64,000 nt of DNA from Shewanella sp. VB17 (lineage in GTDB: Bacteria; Pseudomonadota; Gammaproteobacteria; Enterobacterales; Shewanellaceae). Positions 45,376 through 54,138 of this stretch are shown piece by piece (the stretch's first letter is position 1; every line of letters starts with the position of its first letter). A program made the translations under genes and the position numbers. Under the pieces are notes generated by a model that was not told the origin of the DNA, did no database searches, and saw only the letters and a list, made by a program, of their open reading frames with translations. The DNA is taken from NCBI RefSeq assembly GCF_013248905.1, contig NZ_JABRVS010000001.1:4464001-4528000 (forward strand), read 5' to 3'.

Positions 45376-45840
45376 CTACTTCACTAACGTAAGATGACCT
45401 CGGCGTTTTGGCTCTGTTACTTCAGGTTTATCATCAACCCCTTCTGTAACAAGCTCATCTTTTGCTTCTTCAACAACAGATAAACCTGACTCTATCAACT
45501 CTTCATCTTCAAGCTGATATGCATCTTCAACCTCAAAAACAGTGCCTGCACCATTTTCTCTGGCATAGATAGCAACTATCGCCGCCATTGGAAGAACAAC
45601 TTGCTGAGGTACACCACCAAAGCGTGCATTGAACTCAATATACTCATGTCCTATCTGTAAATTACCTACAGCTGAGGAAGTGATATTAAGCACAATTTGC
45701 CCGTCTTTTACATATTGTTGTGGAACCTGGGTACCTGGCACATAGGCATCAACAACAACATGCGGTGTCAGTTCATTATCCATTAACCAATCGTAATATG
45801 CTTGCAGCAAATACGGACGATTAGGGGTCATCGGCTTCAT
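45376..45840 (-). CDS. sspB: ClpXP adaptor SspB
   Basis: A 154-residue protein. The SspB fold is visible as 'PNRPYLLQAYYDWLMDNELTPHVVVDA', 'IVLNISSAVGNLQIG'-like 'ITSSAVGNLQIGHEYIEFNARF' and 'PMAAIVAIYARENG'. The acidic linker ends in 'KRRGHLTLVK', the ClpX-binding tail. It delivers ssrA-tagged and other substrates to ClpXP. Its ATG directly follows the sspA stop, so the two are co-translated. Confidence 0.95.
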   Translation of the reverse strand: MKPMTPNRPYLLQAYYDWLMDNELTPHVVVDAYVPGTQVPQQYVKDGQIVLNITSSAVGNLQIGHEYIEFNARFGGVPQQVVLPMAAIVAIYARENGAGTVFEVEDAYQLEDEELIESGLSVVEEAKDELVTEGVDDKPEVTEPKRRGHLTLVK

Positions 45841-46470
45841 TTAAGCACCCATACGCATTTCGCGCTCGGCCTCTGTTAATGACGCTTTAAATGATTCACG
45901 GTCAAATAGACGTGTCATATAAGCTTTAACTTCTTTCGCTGTACGGATATCAAGTTCGATACCAAGCACAGGTAAACGCCATAATAGAGGGCCTAAATAG
46001 CAATCAGCCAAACCGAATTCTTCTGCCATAAAATAAGGCATTTCATTAAATACTGGCGCGATAGATGCTAAGCTTTCTTGTAATTCTTTACGAGCAGCAT
46101 CAGCACGATCATCACTTCTGATACGATCAACTAATGTATACCAATCATTCTCGATGCGATGCATCATCAAACGTGTACGTCCACGAGATACTGGATAAAC
46201 GGGCATTAGTGGTGGATGAGGAAAACGCTCGTCCAAATATTCCATGATAATACGTGAGTTATAAAGTACAAGTTCACGATCAACCAAAGTTGGCACTGTA
46301 TTATAAGGGTTCAATTCGATTAAATCTTCAGGCATTTCACTTGTCTCAACCTGAAGTACATCAACGGTGACTCCTTTTTCAGCTAAGACGATACGAACTT
46401 GATGACTATAAAGATCGTCAGCACCTGAATACAGAGTCATAATTGAGCGTTTATTGGCAGCAACAGCCAT
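45841..46470 (-). CDS. sspA: Stringent starvation protein A
   Basis: A 209-residue glutathione-transferase-fold protein that binds RNA polymerase. Visible blocks are 'SIMTLYSGADDLYSHQVRIVLAEKG', seen as the N-terminal thioredoxin-like part, 'NPYNTVPTLVDRELVLYNSRIIMEYLDERFPHPPLMP', and the Pro-His-Pro motif in 'FPHPPLMP' on which SspA activity depends. The gene is a unit with sspB, separated from petC by a terminator. Confidence 0.96.
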   Translation of the reverse strand: MAVAANKRSIMTLYSGADDLYSHQVRIVLAEKGVTVDVLQVETSEMPEDLIELNPYNTVPTLVDRELVLYNSRIIMEYLDERFPHPPLMPVYPVSRGRTRLMMHRIENDWYTLVDRIRSDDRADAARKELQESLASIAPVFNEMPYFMAEEFGLADCYLGPLLWRLPVLGIELDIRTAKEVKAYMTRLFDRESFKASLTEAEREMRMGA

Positions 46471-46500
46471 TGATACCCTCCAAGATTTTAAGTAAAAAGC

Positions 46501-46540
46501 AAAAAATAAAAAGCAAAACGAGGGGATAACCCCTCGTTTA
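46501..46540 (-). terminator. Terminator of the petABC operon
   Basis: AACGAGGGG pairs perfectly with CCCCTCGTT around a 4-base loop, followed on the minus strand by TTGCTTTTTATTTTTT. It is 37 bases past the petC stop. Confidence 0.9.
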
Positions 46541-46576
46541 CAGTATGCGAATGATACATTCTAACCTTTCTAAAGG

Positions 46577-47299
46577 TTAGTGTACATCTTTCCAGTACTC
46601 TTTCTTCAGTAAGTAAGCTATCACGAAGAAGATAAACAAAAAGCCCATTACCCACCAGCCTAAACTTTCACGTTCAAGTTTAACTGGATCGCCCGAATAA
46701 ACGAGGAACCCTGTAATGTCGCGTACGAGTTGATCATACTCTTCAGCATTAAGCTTGCCACCAGTAGCCACTAAAGTTGTCACTTTAGTGCCATCTTCAT
46801 GAGTCACCACTTCTTTGACTGGTAGACCTTGAAGATCTTGTAATACATGAGGCATACCGACTGATGGAAAAACAGTATTATTTACACCAAAAGGACGATT
46901 TTCATCATGATAAAAGCCTTTCAAATAAGAATAAATCCAATCTTCACCACGTACTCGAGCAACCAATGTAAGATCTGGTGGCGTAGCACCGAACCATTTA
47001 GCTGCATCTTTAGCTGGAATGGCATTTTTCATTAAACTACCAGGCTTTACATTCACATCGAATATGTACTTAGCACGCATATCATCTAAAGATATGCCTA
47101 AGTCATCTGCAACACGATTATAACGCTGATATTGAGTACTATGGCAACCCGCACAGTAGTTTTGAAAATTATCCAAACCACGCTGCAGTGACTCTGTATC
47201 ATGCAGATCCACATTGGCACTTTCTAAATGCACACCAGAACCAGATGCAAACGCAAAAGATGGAATTAAGGTAACTAATGCAATCATTAATTTTTTCAT
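46577..47299 (-). CDS. petC: Cytochrome c1 of the bc1 complex
   Basis: A 240-residue precursor with a signal peptide (LMIALVTLIPSFAFAS), a haem-binding 'CAGCHS' near residue 51, and a C-terminal membrane anchor ('GWWVMGFLFIFFVIAYLLKKEY'). It receives electrons from the Rieske protein and gives them to soluble c-type cytochromes. Overlaps the last base of petB, so the operon is tightly coupled. Confidence 0.95.
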   Translation of the reverse strand: MKKLMIALVTLIPSFAFASGSGVHLESANVDLHDTESLQRGLDNFQNYCAGCHSTQYQRYNRVADDLGISLDDMRAKYIFDVNVKPGSLMKNAIPAKDAAKWFGATPPDLTLVARVRGEDWIYSYLKGFYHDENRPFGVNNTVFPSVGMPHVLQDLQGLPVKEVVTHEDGTKVTTLVATGGKLNAEEYDQLVRDITGFLVYSGDPVKLERESLGWWVMGFLFIFFVIAYLLKKEYWKDVH

Positions 47300-48513
47300 T
47301 AGTGAGTCAACCTCTCTGGAACAGGTTTAGTCTTCTCATTTTTACTGTATATCCAAAGGAATACAAAGAAACCAAAATAAGTCAGAGTAAAGAAGCGAGC
47401 TGCGTTGGTTAATACAGGCGTTGCCGCAACAGCACCTAAATATCCAAGAATAACAAAAGACACAGCAAACTGGGCGATGTTCAACTTATGCGTCAGACTA
47501 CGATAACGAACAGACTTGACCTTACAACGGTCTAACCAAGGCAATATAAACAGTACGGCAATAGCAAGTCCCATGCCGATAACGCCTAATAATTTATCCG
47601 GTATCGCACGTAAAATGGCATAAAAAGGCGTAAAATACCAAACTGGTGCAATATGCTCAGGTGTCTTCATTGAGTTTGCAGCTTCAAAGTTAGGCCCTTC
47701 AAGGAAGTACCCGCCGCCTTCAGGCATAAAAAACAACACATAACAGAAGATAATCAGAAAGCCTGCAACCCCCATAATGTCTTTAACAGTATAATAAGGA
47801 TGGAATGGGATACCATCAATAGGCCAACCATTCTCATCTTTGTTTTTCTTAATTTCAATGCCATCAGGGTTGTTAGAACCCACTTCATGCAGTGCAATTA
47901 AATGTAAAAAAACTAAGACGACTAATACTAAAGGCAACGCGATCACGTGTAATGCAAAAAAGCGATTCAAGGTTGCACCAGACACCACAAAATCACCGCG
48001 GATCCACAGTGTCAGATCATCACCTATAAATGGAATTGCACCAAATAAAGAAATAATCACCTGTGCTCCCCAATAAGACATTTGTCCCCATGGCAGCAAA
48101 TAGCCCATAAAGGCTTCAGCCATTAGCACCAGAAATATCAACATGCCAAAAAGCCACAATAACTCTCTAGGCTTTTGATATGAACCGTAGATCAAACCCC
48201 GGAACATATGCAGATAAATCACCACAAAAAATGCCGATGCACCAGTGGAGTGCATATAACGAAGCAACCATCCATATTCAACATCACGCATGATGTATTC
48301 GATTGAAGCAAAAGCCCCTTCAGCCGTCGGTACGTAATTCATTGTCAACCATATACCAGTTAATAACTGATTGACCAAGACCAACATGGCTAATGAGCCG
48401 AAAAAATACCAAAAGTTAAAGTTCGTAGGTGTTGCGTACTGACCCACATGACGATTATAGGTAGCCGTCATTGGGATCCGAGCATCAATCCAATCAACTA
48501 TATTTTTAATCAT
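47299..48513 (-). CDS. petB: Cytochrome b of the bc1 complex
   Basis: A 404-residue eight-helix membrane protein. The haem-ligating His pairs are in 'RYMHSTGASAFFVVIYLHMFRG' and 'RFFALHVIALPLVLVVLVFLHLIALH', read as adjacent blocks. The 'PEW'-equivalent quinol-oxidation loop is seen as 'HIAPVWYFTPFYAILRAIPDKL' (PVWY). It carries both quinone sites. It overlaps petA and petC by one base each. Confidence 0.96.
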   Translation of the reverse strand: MIKNIVDWIDARIPMTATYNRHVGQYATPTNFNFWYFFGSLAMLVLVNQLLTGIWLTMNYVPTAEGAFASIEYIMRDVEYGWLLRYMHSTGASAFFVVIYLHMFRGLIYGSYQKPRELLWLFGMLIFLVLMAEAFMGYLLPWGQMSYWGAQVIISLFGAIPFIGDDLTLWIRGDFVVSGATLNRFFALHVIALPLVLVVLVFLHLIALHEVGSNNPDGIEIKKNKDENGWPIDGIPFHPYYTVKDIMGVAGFLIIFCYVLFFMPEGGGYFLEGPNFEAANSMKTPEHIAPVWYFTPFYAILRAIPDKLLGVIGMGLAIAVLFILPWLDRCKVKSVRYRSLTHKLNIAQFAVSFVILGYLGAVAATPVLTNAARFFTLTYFGFFVFLWIYSKNEKTKPVPERLTH

Positions 48514-49103
48514 TACGCAGCCCCTTGATCAACACCGATTATCACATTTCTGTCATCAATGTACTGGTGAGGTGGAACCACTAAATTCAACGGAGCCGGT
48601 ACACCTTGGAATACTCGACCTGCCAAGTCAAATTTAGAACCGTGGCATGGGCAGAAGAAACCAGAAGGGACGCCTTCAACCTGCTCACCAAAAGTATCTG
48701 GCAAGTAAGTCGGAGAACACCCTAAATGAGTACATAAACCCACAGCGATAAAATACTCAGGATTAATTGAACGTCCAGCATTTTGTGCATAAGCGGGTTG
48801 CTGCTCTTCCACTGATGCAGGATCGCGAAGTTGATCATCTAATGTAGCAAGGTTGGCTAAAATTTCTTCGGTACGGCGCACTACCCATACAGGCTTACCA
48901 CGCCACTCAACACGGATCAGTTGACCCGGCTCTACTTTACTTATGTTTACTTCAACCGGTGCGCCTGCAGCTTTCGCTTTGGCACTCGGATTCCATGACT
49001 TTATAAAAGGAACAGTCGCAGCGACGGCACCTGCACCACCTACTACGGCAGTTGCTGCTGTCAGAAATCTGCGACGTCCGGTATCGACTGGCGCATTGCT
49101 CAT
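48513..49103 (-). CDS. petA: Rieske iron-sulfur subunit of the bc1 complex
   Basis: A 196-residue protein with a twin-arginine leader and anchor ('TGRRRFLTAATAVVGGAGAVAATVPF'). The Rieske cluster motifs are 'CTHLGCSP' and 'CPCHGSKF', which hold the [2Fe-2S] with two Cys and two His. First gene of petABC. Confidence 0.97.
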   Translation of the reverse strand: MSNAPVDTGRRRFLTAATAVVGGAGAVAATVPFIKSWNPSAKAKAAGAPVEVNISKVEPGQLIRVEWRGKPVWVVRRTEEILANLATLDDQLRDPASVEEQQPAYAQNAGRSINPEYFIAVGLCTHLGCSPTYLPDTFGEQVEGVPSGFFCPCHGSKFDLAGRVFQGVPAPLNLVVPPHQYIDDRNVIIGVDQGAA

Positions 49104-49424
49104 CCACTTATCTCCTGAGAGTGTTGGAATTTTTGTTTTAAATTGTTCAGAATTTGGTGTTTACCCCAAAACGTTAAAACGAAACTTGAGGCGCGCTCAT
49201 TATAGCTAAAAATTATAAATAGAACATAGTAAAACAGATAACAAAGTTAACAATAGTTAGGAAAATATCTAACTCAGCTTAAAAAACAAACGTTACATCT
49301 CTGTTCTTAAAGATAGCTCAATAAAAAGCAAGCTGGAAAATACTATTTCTTACTCAATGAAGTAGTTATATATTTGAGGCAAAAAAAAGCTCGGACTAAG
49401 CCGAGCTTTTTAATTCAAATAGCG
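49104..49424. other. 321-base intergenic region between petA and hflC
   Basis: It holds the petABC promoter and, next to hflC, the hflKC terminator (49381-49411). No other feature is evident. Confidence 0.6.
49381..49411 (-). terminator. Terminator of the hfl operon
   Basis: AGCTCGG pairs perfectly with CCGAGCT around a 6-base loop with A/T runs on both sides, so it may work in both directions. It lies 14 bases past the hflC stop. Confidence 0.9.
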
Positions 49425-50303
49425 TTATTTACCTGTAGAGCTCTTCATGTACTTAAAGAATTCACTGTCAGGTTCTAATACCATGACATTTGAACCATCA
49501 GCAAAGCTCTCTCTATACGCTTCTAAACTACGTAGAAAACTAAAGAACTCAGGATCTTTTTTGTAAGCATCGGCATAAATTTTAGCAGCCGTAGCATCAC
49601 CTTCACCTTTAACCTCTAGCGCCTTACGTTCAGCGTCTGCAATCTGAATCGTCACTGACGCATCTGTTTTAGCTCGGATAATCTCGGATTGCTCCATACC
49701 TTGAGCCCGGTGTTCTTTTGCTACAGCGGTTCGTTCAGCGCGCATACGTTGATAAATACTCGAACTGACATTGGCAGGCAAGTTTATCTGTTTAACTCGA
49801 ACATCAACGACCTCAATGCCTAAGTCAGCAGCACTTTCAGCACCATTCTTTAACGCATCTTGTTGCAGTTCATCACGACTACCTGAAACAATGTCTTTAA
49901 TGGTACGACGGCCAAATTCGGTACGAAGATCATTATTAATTTTACGTTGCAGCAATGACTCTGCGTTGGCTTTATTACCGCCACCAGTAGAAAGATAATA
50001 TTTTTCGTAATCAAATATTCGCCACTTCACATAAGAGTCAACCATCAGGTCTTTCTTTTCTGAAGTAACAAATCTATCAGCTGCGCCATCCAAGGTTTGG
50101 ATCCGTGCATCAAGGTATTTGATTTTATCTATTACCGGTAGTTTAATATGTAAGCCTGGCGCATAAATACGCGTCACATCTTCATCTTTTAAAATCTTGC
50201 CAAAACGTGAAACTATGGCTCTCTCGCCTTCGTTAACGATCAAGATAGAGGATAATAATACGGCAACAAGTACCGCAGCAATAATGGCGACTAACCTTCC
50301 CAT
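49425..50303 (-). CDS. hflC: FtsH protease modulator HflC
   Basis: A 292-residue SPFH/band 7 protein with one N-terminal membrane helix ('LVAIIAAVLVAVLLSSILIV') and a large periplasmic SPFH domain ('NEGERAIVSRFGKIL', 'VDVRVKQINLPANVSSSIYQRMRAER'). With HflK it forms a large cage around FtsH. It starts 3 bases after hflK. Confidence 0.96.
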   Translation of the reverse strand: MGRLVAIIAAVLVAVLLSSILIVNEGERAIVSRFGKILKDEDVTRIYAPGLHIKLPVIDKIKYLDARIQTLDGAADRFVTSEKKDLMVDSYVKWRIFDYEKYYLSTGGGNKANAESLLQRKINNDLRTEFGRRTIKDIVSGSRDELQQDALKNGAESAADLGIEVVDVRVKQINLPANVSSSIYQRMRAERTAVAKEHRAQGMEQSEIIRAKTDASVTIQIADAERKALEVKGEGDATAAKIYADAYKKDPEFFSFLRSLEAYRESFADGSNVMVLEPDSEFFKYMKSSTGK

Positions 50304-50306
50304 ATT

Positions 50307-51446
50307 TTAGTTCCTCCCTTGACGTTCGCCACGCGATGGACGTGAGTCAATCGGCATACTATTCTGACTCATATTACTGCTTGATGAGTTTACTGAAGAC
50401 GTTGAATTAGTCTGATGAGGTTTAGCAACGGACTTACTATTCTCCATCAGTTTATCTAAAGGCAAATACATCATATTATTACTGCTCTTAGAATCCACTA
50501 ACACCTTGCTGGTGCCTTTCAATACAAGTTGCATTGAATCAAGGTATAGACGTTCACGGGTAACTTTTGGCGCCAGTTTATATTGAGGTAACAACAATTC
50601 AAAACGGGCAATTTTACCTTTAGCTTCTAGGATCTCACGCTGCTTATAAGCGTTAGCTTGCTGTTCCATACGCTGAACTTGGCCACGAGCTTTTGGCTCT
50701 ATTGCCCTTTCATAAGCTTCAGCCTCACGAATAAAACGTTGTTCATCTTCCTGAGCTGAAATCGCATCATCAAAAGCATCTTTCACTTCTTCCGGTGGAC
50801 GAGCGGGTAGAAAGTTGACGTCATCAATTTGAATACCAAGTTTATACGGCTCAATAATTCGCTCAATTTCAGCCCAAGTGTCACGACGAATTTTATCTCG
50901 ACCTGTCGTTAGAATATCATCCATTTTATTATGGCCAACAACATACCGCAGGGCACTATCTGTCGCTTCACGTAAACTGCTATTAGCATCCACAGCACTG
51001 AATATGAAGTTATAAGCATCCATAACGCGATACTGCACATCAAGTTCAACTAACACTACATTTTCATCGGCTGTAAGCATGCTACCCGAAGCGGGAATTG
51101 AACGTACAGTGTTGACATTGACAGGAAAAATCTCATCAACAAAAGTCGCCTTCCAATGTAAGCCAGGTTCAACCTCACCTATGTATTGGCCAAATCTAAG
51201 TGCCACTCCTTTCTCTGCTTCTTTGACAGTATATACACCTGATGCAGCCCAAATAGCAACAGCAATACCCAACACAATGGCAAGGCTGAATGAGCTAAAG
51301 CTCGGCCCTGAACCACCGCCTTTTCTGCCGCCAAAACGCTTAGATATATTACGAAAAACTTCATCTAAATCTGGTGGTCCCTTATCGTTACCACTTTTAT
51401 TTCCCCAAGGGTCTTTACCCTTGTTTCCGGGCTCATTCCAAGCCAT
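50307..51446 (-). CDS. hflK: FtsH protease modulator HflK
   Basis: A 379-residue SPFH protein with a Gly-rich cytoplasmic N-terminus ('MAWNEPGNKGKDPWGNK'), a single membrane helix near 55-75 ('LAIVLGIAVAIWAASGVYTV') and the band 7 domain ('EKGVALRFGQYIGEVEPGLHW', 'GIQIDDVNFLPARPPEEVKDAF'). The C-terminal tail is Ser/Asn-rich and low-complexity. Partner of HflC. Confidence 0.96.
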   Translation of the reverse strand: MAWNEPGNKGKDPWGNKSGNDKGPPDLDEVFRNISKRFGGRKGGGSGPSFSSFSLAIVLGIAVAIWAASGVYTVKEAEKGVALRFGQYIGEVEPGLHWKATFVDEIFPVNVNTVRSIPASGSMLTADENVVLVELDVQYRVMDAYNFIFSAVDANSSLREATDSALRYVVGHNKMDDILTTGRDKIRRDTWAEIERIIEPYKLGIQIDDVNFLPARPPEEVKDAFDDAISAQEDEQRFIREAEAYERAIEPKARGQVQRMEQQANAYKQREILEAKGKIARFELLLPQYKLAPKVTRERLYLDSMQLVLKGTSKVLVDSKSSNNMMYLPLDKLMENSKSVAKPHQTNSTSSVNSSSSNMSQNSMPIDSRPSRGERQGRN

Positions 51447-51489
51447 TTAGCACTCCACTGGTGTATGAAATAAATGAGATCACTAAAAA

Positions 51490-52788
51490 CTACTCTATTG
51501 TCGAATATTCGACAACTAAAGTTTCTAATTTTCCTTCGCTCTGCTTAACAAGTCGACGCCAATCGGCCTCTAATAATCGAACAGACAAGATACAATTCCC
51601 TAGTTCATCATATTCTTTCTGCTGTATCACATCAAGTTGGTATAACTGGCCAAGAAAATATCCAGCTGTTGCAGGTATTTCCAAGGTCAATGTTAACGTC
51701 ACCTTACCAACAATACTGTTGATGGCTTCTTTTAACAACGCTAAACCTTGTTGTTTCTGAGCTGAAACCCACACTCTAATAGGTATGCCTTCATCATCGT
51801 AATCGATTTTAGGGTCAACCTCATCCAACAAATCAATTTTATTATAAACAATTAATTGCGGTATATCTTCAGCACCTATTTCTTTGAGCACTAATTGAAC
51901 TTGCTCAAAGTTATCAGTCATATTCTCGTCATAACAATCAACAATATGAAGCAATAAATCCGCTTCACGAGTTTCTTGCAGTGTTGCTTTAAATGCCGCT
52001 ACTAAGTCATGAGGTAAATGACGAATGAAACCCACGGTGTCAGCTAAAATAACATTTCCATCATCGAGATCTAGCTTTCTCAGCGTCGGATCTAGAGTGG
52101 CAAAAAGCTGATCCGCGGCATAAACATCAGATGCTGTAAGTGAATTGAATAAAGTCGATTTACCTGCGTTCGTATATCCAACCAATGAGACTGTTGCTAA
52201 ATCACTACGACGTCTAGCTCGGCGACTCTGCTCACGTTGCTTATCCACTTTTGCTAAGCGTTTATTAATGACACTAATTCGCCCTCGAAGCAGACGCCTA
52301 TCAGTTTCGAGCTGAGTTTCTCCTGGTCCCCGCATACCGACGCCACCTTTTTGGCGTTCTAAATGGGTCCACCCCCGTATAAGCCGTGTTGACATATGGC
52401 GTAGTTGCGCTAGCTCTACCTGTAACTTACCTTCATACGTTCGGGCTCTCTGAGCAAAAATATCTAAAATGAGTGTAGTACGGTCTAATACACGGCATTG
52501 GCATACCACCTCAAGATTTCTCTCTTGAGCCGGAGTCAATGGGTGATTAAAAATGACCACGTCGGCTTCCGTGCCCGCAACCATCGCAGCTAATTCATCG
52601 GCCTTTCCCGATCCAACAAAAAACTTTCGATCCGGTGAACGACGTTTTCCTGTGATCACCCCAATGGATTTCACTCCAGCGGACTCGACCAATAATTGTA
52701 GTTCGATTAAATCTTCCCTACGATCTTCATCGGAAAACTCGATATGAACAAGAACGGCGTTTTCTCCAGCCTCATAACGATCAAACAA
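51490..52788 (-). CDS. hflX: Ribosome-associated GTPase HflX
   Basis: A 432-residue GTPase. The HflX N-domain includes 'GSGKADELAAM' and 'LDRTTLILDIFAQRARTYEGKLQVELAQL', with 'GVGMRGPGETQLETDRR' as the linker signature. G1 is 'GYTNAGKSTLFN', G3 'DTVGFI', G4 'NKIDL'. It splits stalled or heat-damaged ribosomes. It lies 19 bases after hfq. Confidence 0.96.
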   Translation of the reverse strand: MFDRYEAGENAVLVHIEFSDEDRREDLIELQLLVESAGVKSIGVITGKRRSPDRKFFVGSGKADELAAMVAGTEADVVIFNHPLTPAQERNLEVVCQCRVLDRTTLILDIFAQRARTYEGKLQVELAQLRHMSTRLIRGWTHLERQKGGVGMRGPGETQLETDRRLLRGRISVINKRLAKVDKQREQSRRARRRSDLATVSLVGYTNAGKSTLFNSLTASDVYAADQLFATLDPTLRKLDLDDGNVILADTVGFIRHLPHDLVAAFKATLQETREADLLLHIVDCYDENMTDNFEQVQLVLKEIGAEDIPQLIVYNKIDLLDEVDPKIDYDDEGIPIRVWVSAQKQQGLALLKEAINSIVGKVTLTLTLEIPATAGYFLGQLYQLDVIQQKEYDELGNCILSVRLLEADWRRLVKQSEGKLETLVVEYSTIE

Positions 52789-52807
52789 AAAGCAAACTCC
52801 TTAACAC

Positions 52808-53092
52808 TTATGACTCACTCGTTTCATCAGTCTGACCATTAAATCCAGCTGGTGCTGCTGTCGGTGTCGCTGTATGCGCACTCACGTTAAATGGACGTGC
52901 TGGCACGACAGTTGAAATAGCATGCTTGTAGACCATTTGACTGACCGTGTTTTTAAGCAAAATAACAAATTGATCAAATGATTCAACTTGCCCTTGCAAC
53001 TTAATGCCATTAACAAGATAAATAGAAACGGGAACGCGCTCACGGCGCAGTGCGTTCAAAAACGGGTCTTGTAAAGATTGCCCCTTAGCCAT
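52808..53092 (-). CDS. hfq: RNA chaperone Hfq
   Basis: A 94-residue Sm-fold protein. Sm1 runs through 'LQDPFLNALRRERVPVSIYL' and 'GIKLQGQVESFDQFVILLKN'; Sm2 contains 'YKHAIS'. The 25-residue C-terminal tail is Ala/Thr-rich and disordered, shorter than in E. coli (102 residues). It forms a hexamer that pairs small RNAs with mRNAs. Conserved place between miaA and hflX. Confidence 0.98.
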   Translation of the reverse strand: MAKGQSLQDPFLNALRRERVPVSIYLVNGIKLQGQVESFDQFVILLKNTVSQMVYKHAISTVVPARPFNVSAHTATPTAAPAGFNGQTDETSES

Positions 53093-53184
53093 TTTGTAAT
53101 TTCCTTTTTATTAAAAATAAGTAGTAAAACTAAAACACGTAAATTTTCTTTGGTTATTAGTATTGTATAGCAAGAATAAATTTG

Positions 53185-54138
53185 CTAGCGACAATGTCGC
53201 AATACCTCTGTAAGGTTTGAATCTAACCCACTTTCCAGCCAATTTAACTCAGGCCAACCTCTCAACCATGTTAATTGACGTTTCGCCAATTGCCTAGTAG
53301 CAACTACTGATTTTTCGACCATAGTATCATAGTCATACTCACCATCTAAGTATTGCCAGCATTGTCTGTAACCAACACATCTCATCGAAGGTAAGTCAAT
53401 ATTCAGCTCAATTCGTTCCCTGAGTAATTCAACTTCTTCCACGAACCCTTGAGTTAACATCAATTTGAACCTTTCTTCTATAGAAAGATGTAGCACTTTT
53501 CGGTCTTTGGGTGAAATAGCAAATTGCACCACGTCATAGGGTAATGGTGCTGACTTCACGACAGTAAGCTCTGTTAACGATTTACCACTGAGTCTGTGGA
53601 CTTCAACTGCCCTAGATAATCGCTGAGGATCATTAGGATGGATACGTTCAGCTGAGACAGGATCTATTCGCGTAAGCTCATCATGTAAATACTGCCAACC
53701 ATGCAGTTCAGCTTCGCTCTGTATCTGCTTTCGAATACTATCATTTGCGGCAGGCAATGGTGACAAACCTTCTAATAAAGCTTTGAAATACATCATAGTT
53801 CCACCAACAAGTAATGGTTTTTTCCCTTGAGCTAAAATGTCTTCTATTGCCAGCAGAGCATCCGTTCTAAAGTCAGCAGCTGAATAACTCTCTAATGGAT
53901 CTCGAATATTAATAAGTCGATGAGGTGCCTTGCGAAGCTCCTGTAAATTAGGCTTAGCAGTACCAATATTCATCCCGCGATAAATTAAAGCGGAATCAAC
54001 TGAAATTATTTCACAGTTATATTGTTCAACCAGCTCTATGGCCAGTGCTGTTTTACCTGAAGCTGTAGGCCCCATAAGTGTCAATATCTGAGGCAAAACG
54101 GCTGTATTACGGCGTTTTGATGAACTGTTTTCAGTCAC
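53185..54138 (-). CDS. miaA: tRNA dimethylallyltransferase MiaA
   Basis: A 317-residue enzyme that adds a dimethylallyl group to A37 of tRNAs reading U-starting codons. The P-loop is 'LMGPTASGKTALA', followed by 'IISVDSALIYRGMNIGTAKP' and 'GGTMMYFKALLEGLSPLP'. Its start overlaps the mutL end by 8 bases. Confidence 0.97.
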   Translation of the reverse strand: MTENSSSKRRNTAVLPQILTLMGPTASGKTALAIELVEQYNCEIISVDSALIYRGMNIGTAKPNLQELRKAPHRLINIRDPLESYSAADFRTDALLAIEDILAQGKKPLLVGGTMMYFKALLEGLSPLPAANDSIRKQIQSEAELHGWQYLHDELTRIDPVSAERIHPNDPQRLSRAVEVHRLSGKSLTELTVVKSAPLPYDVVQFAISPKDRKVLHLSIEERFKLMLTQGFVEEVELLRERIELNIDLPSMRCVGYRQCWQYLDGEYDYDTMVEKSVVATRQLAKRQLTWLRGWPELNWLESGLDSNLTEVLRHCR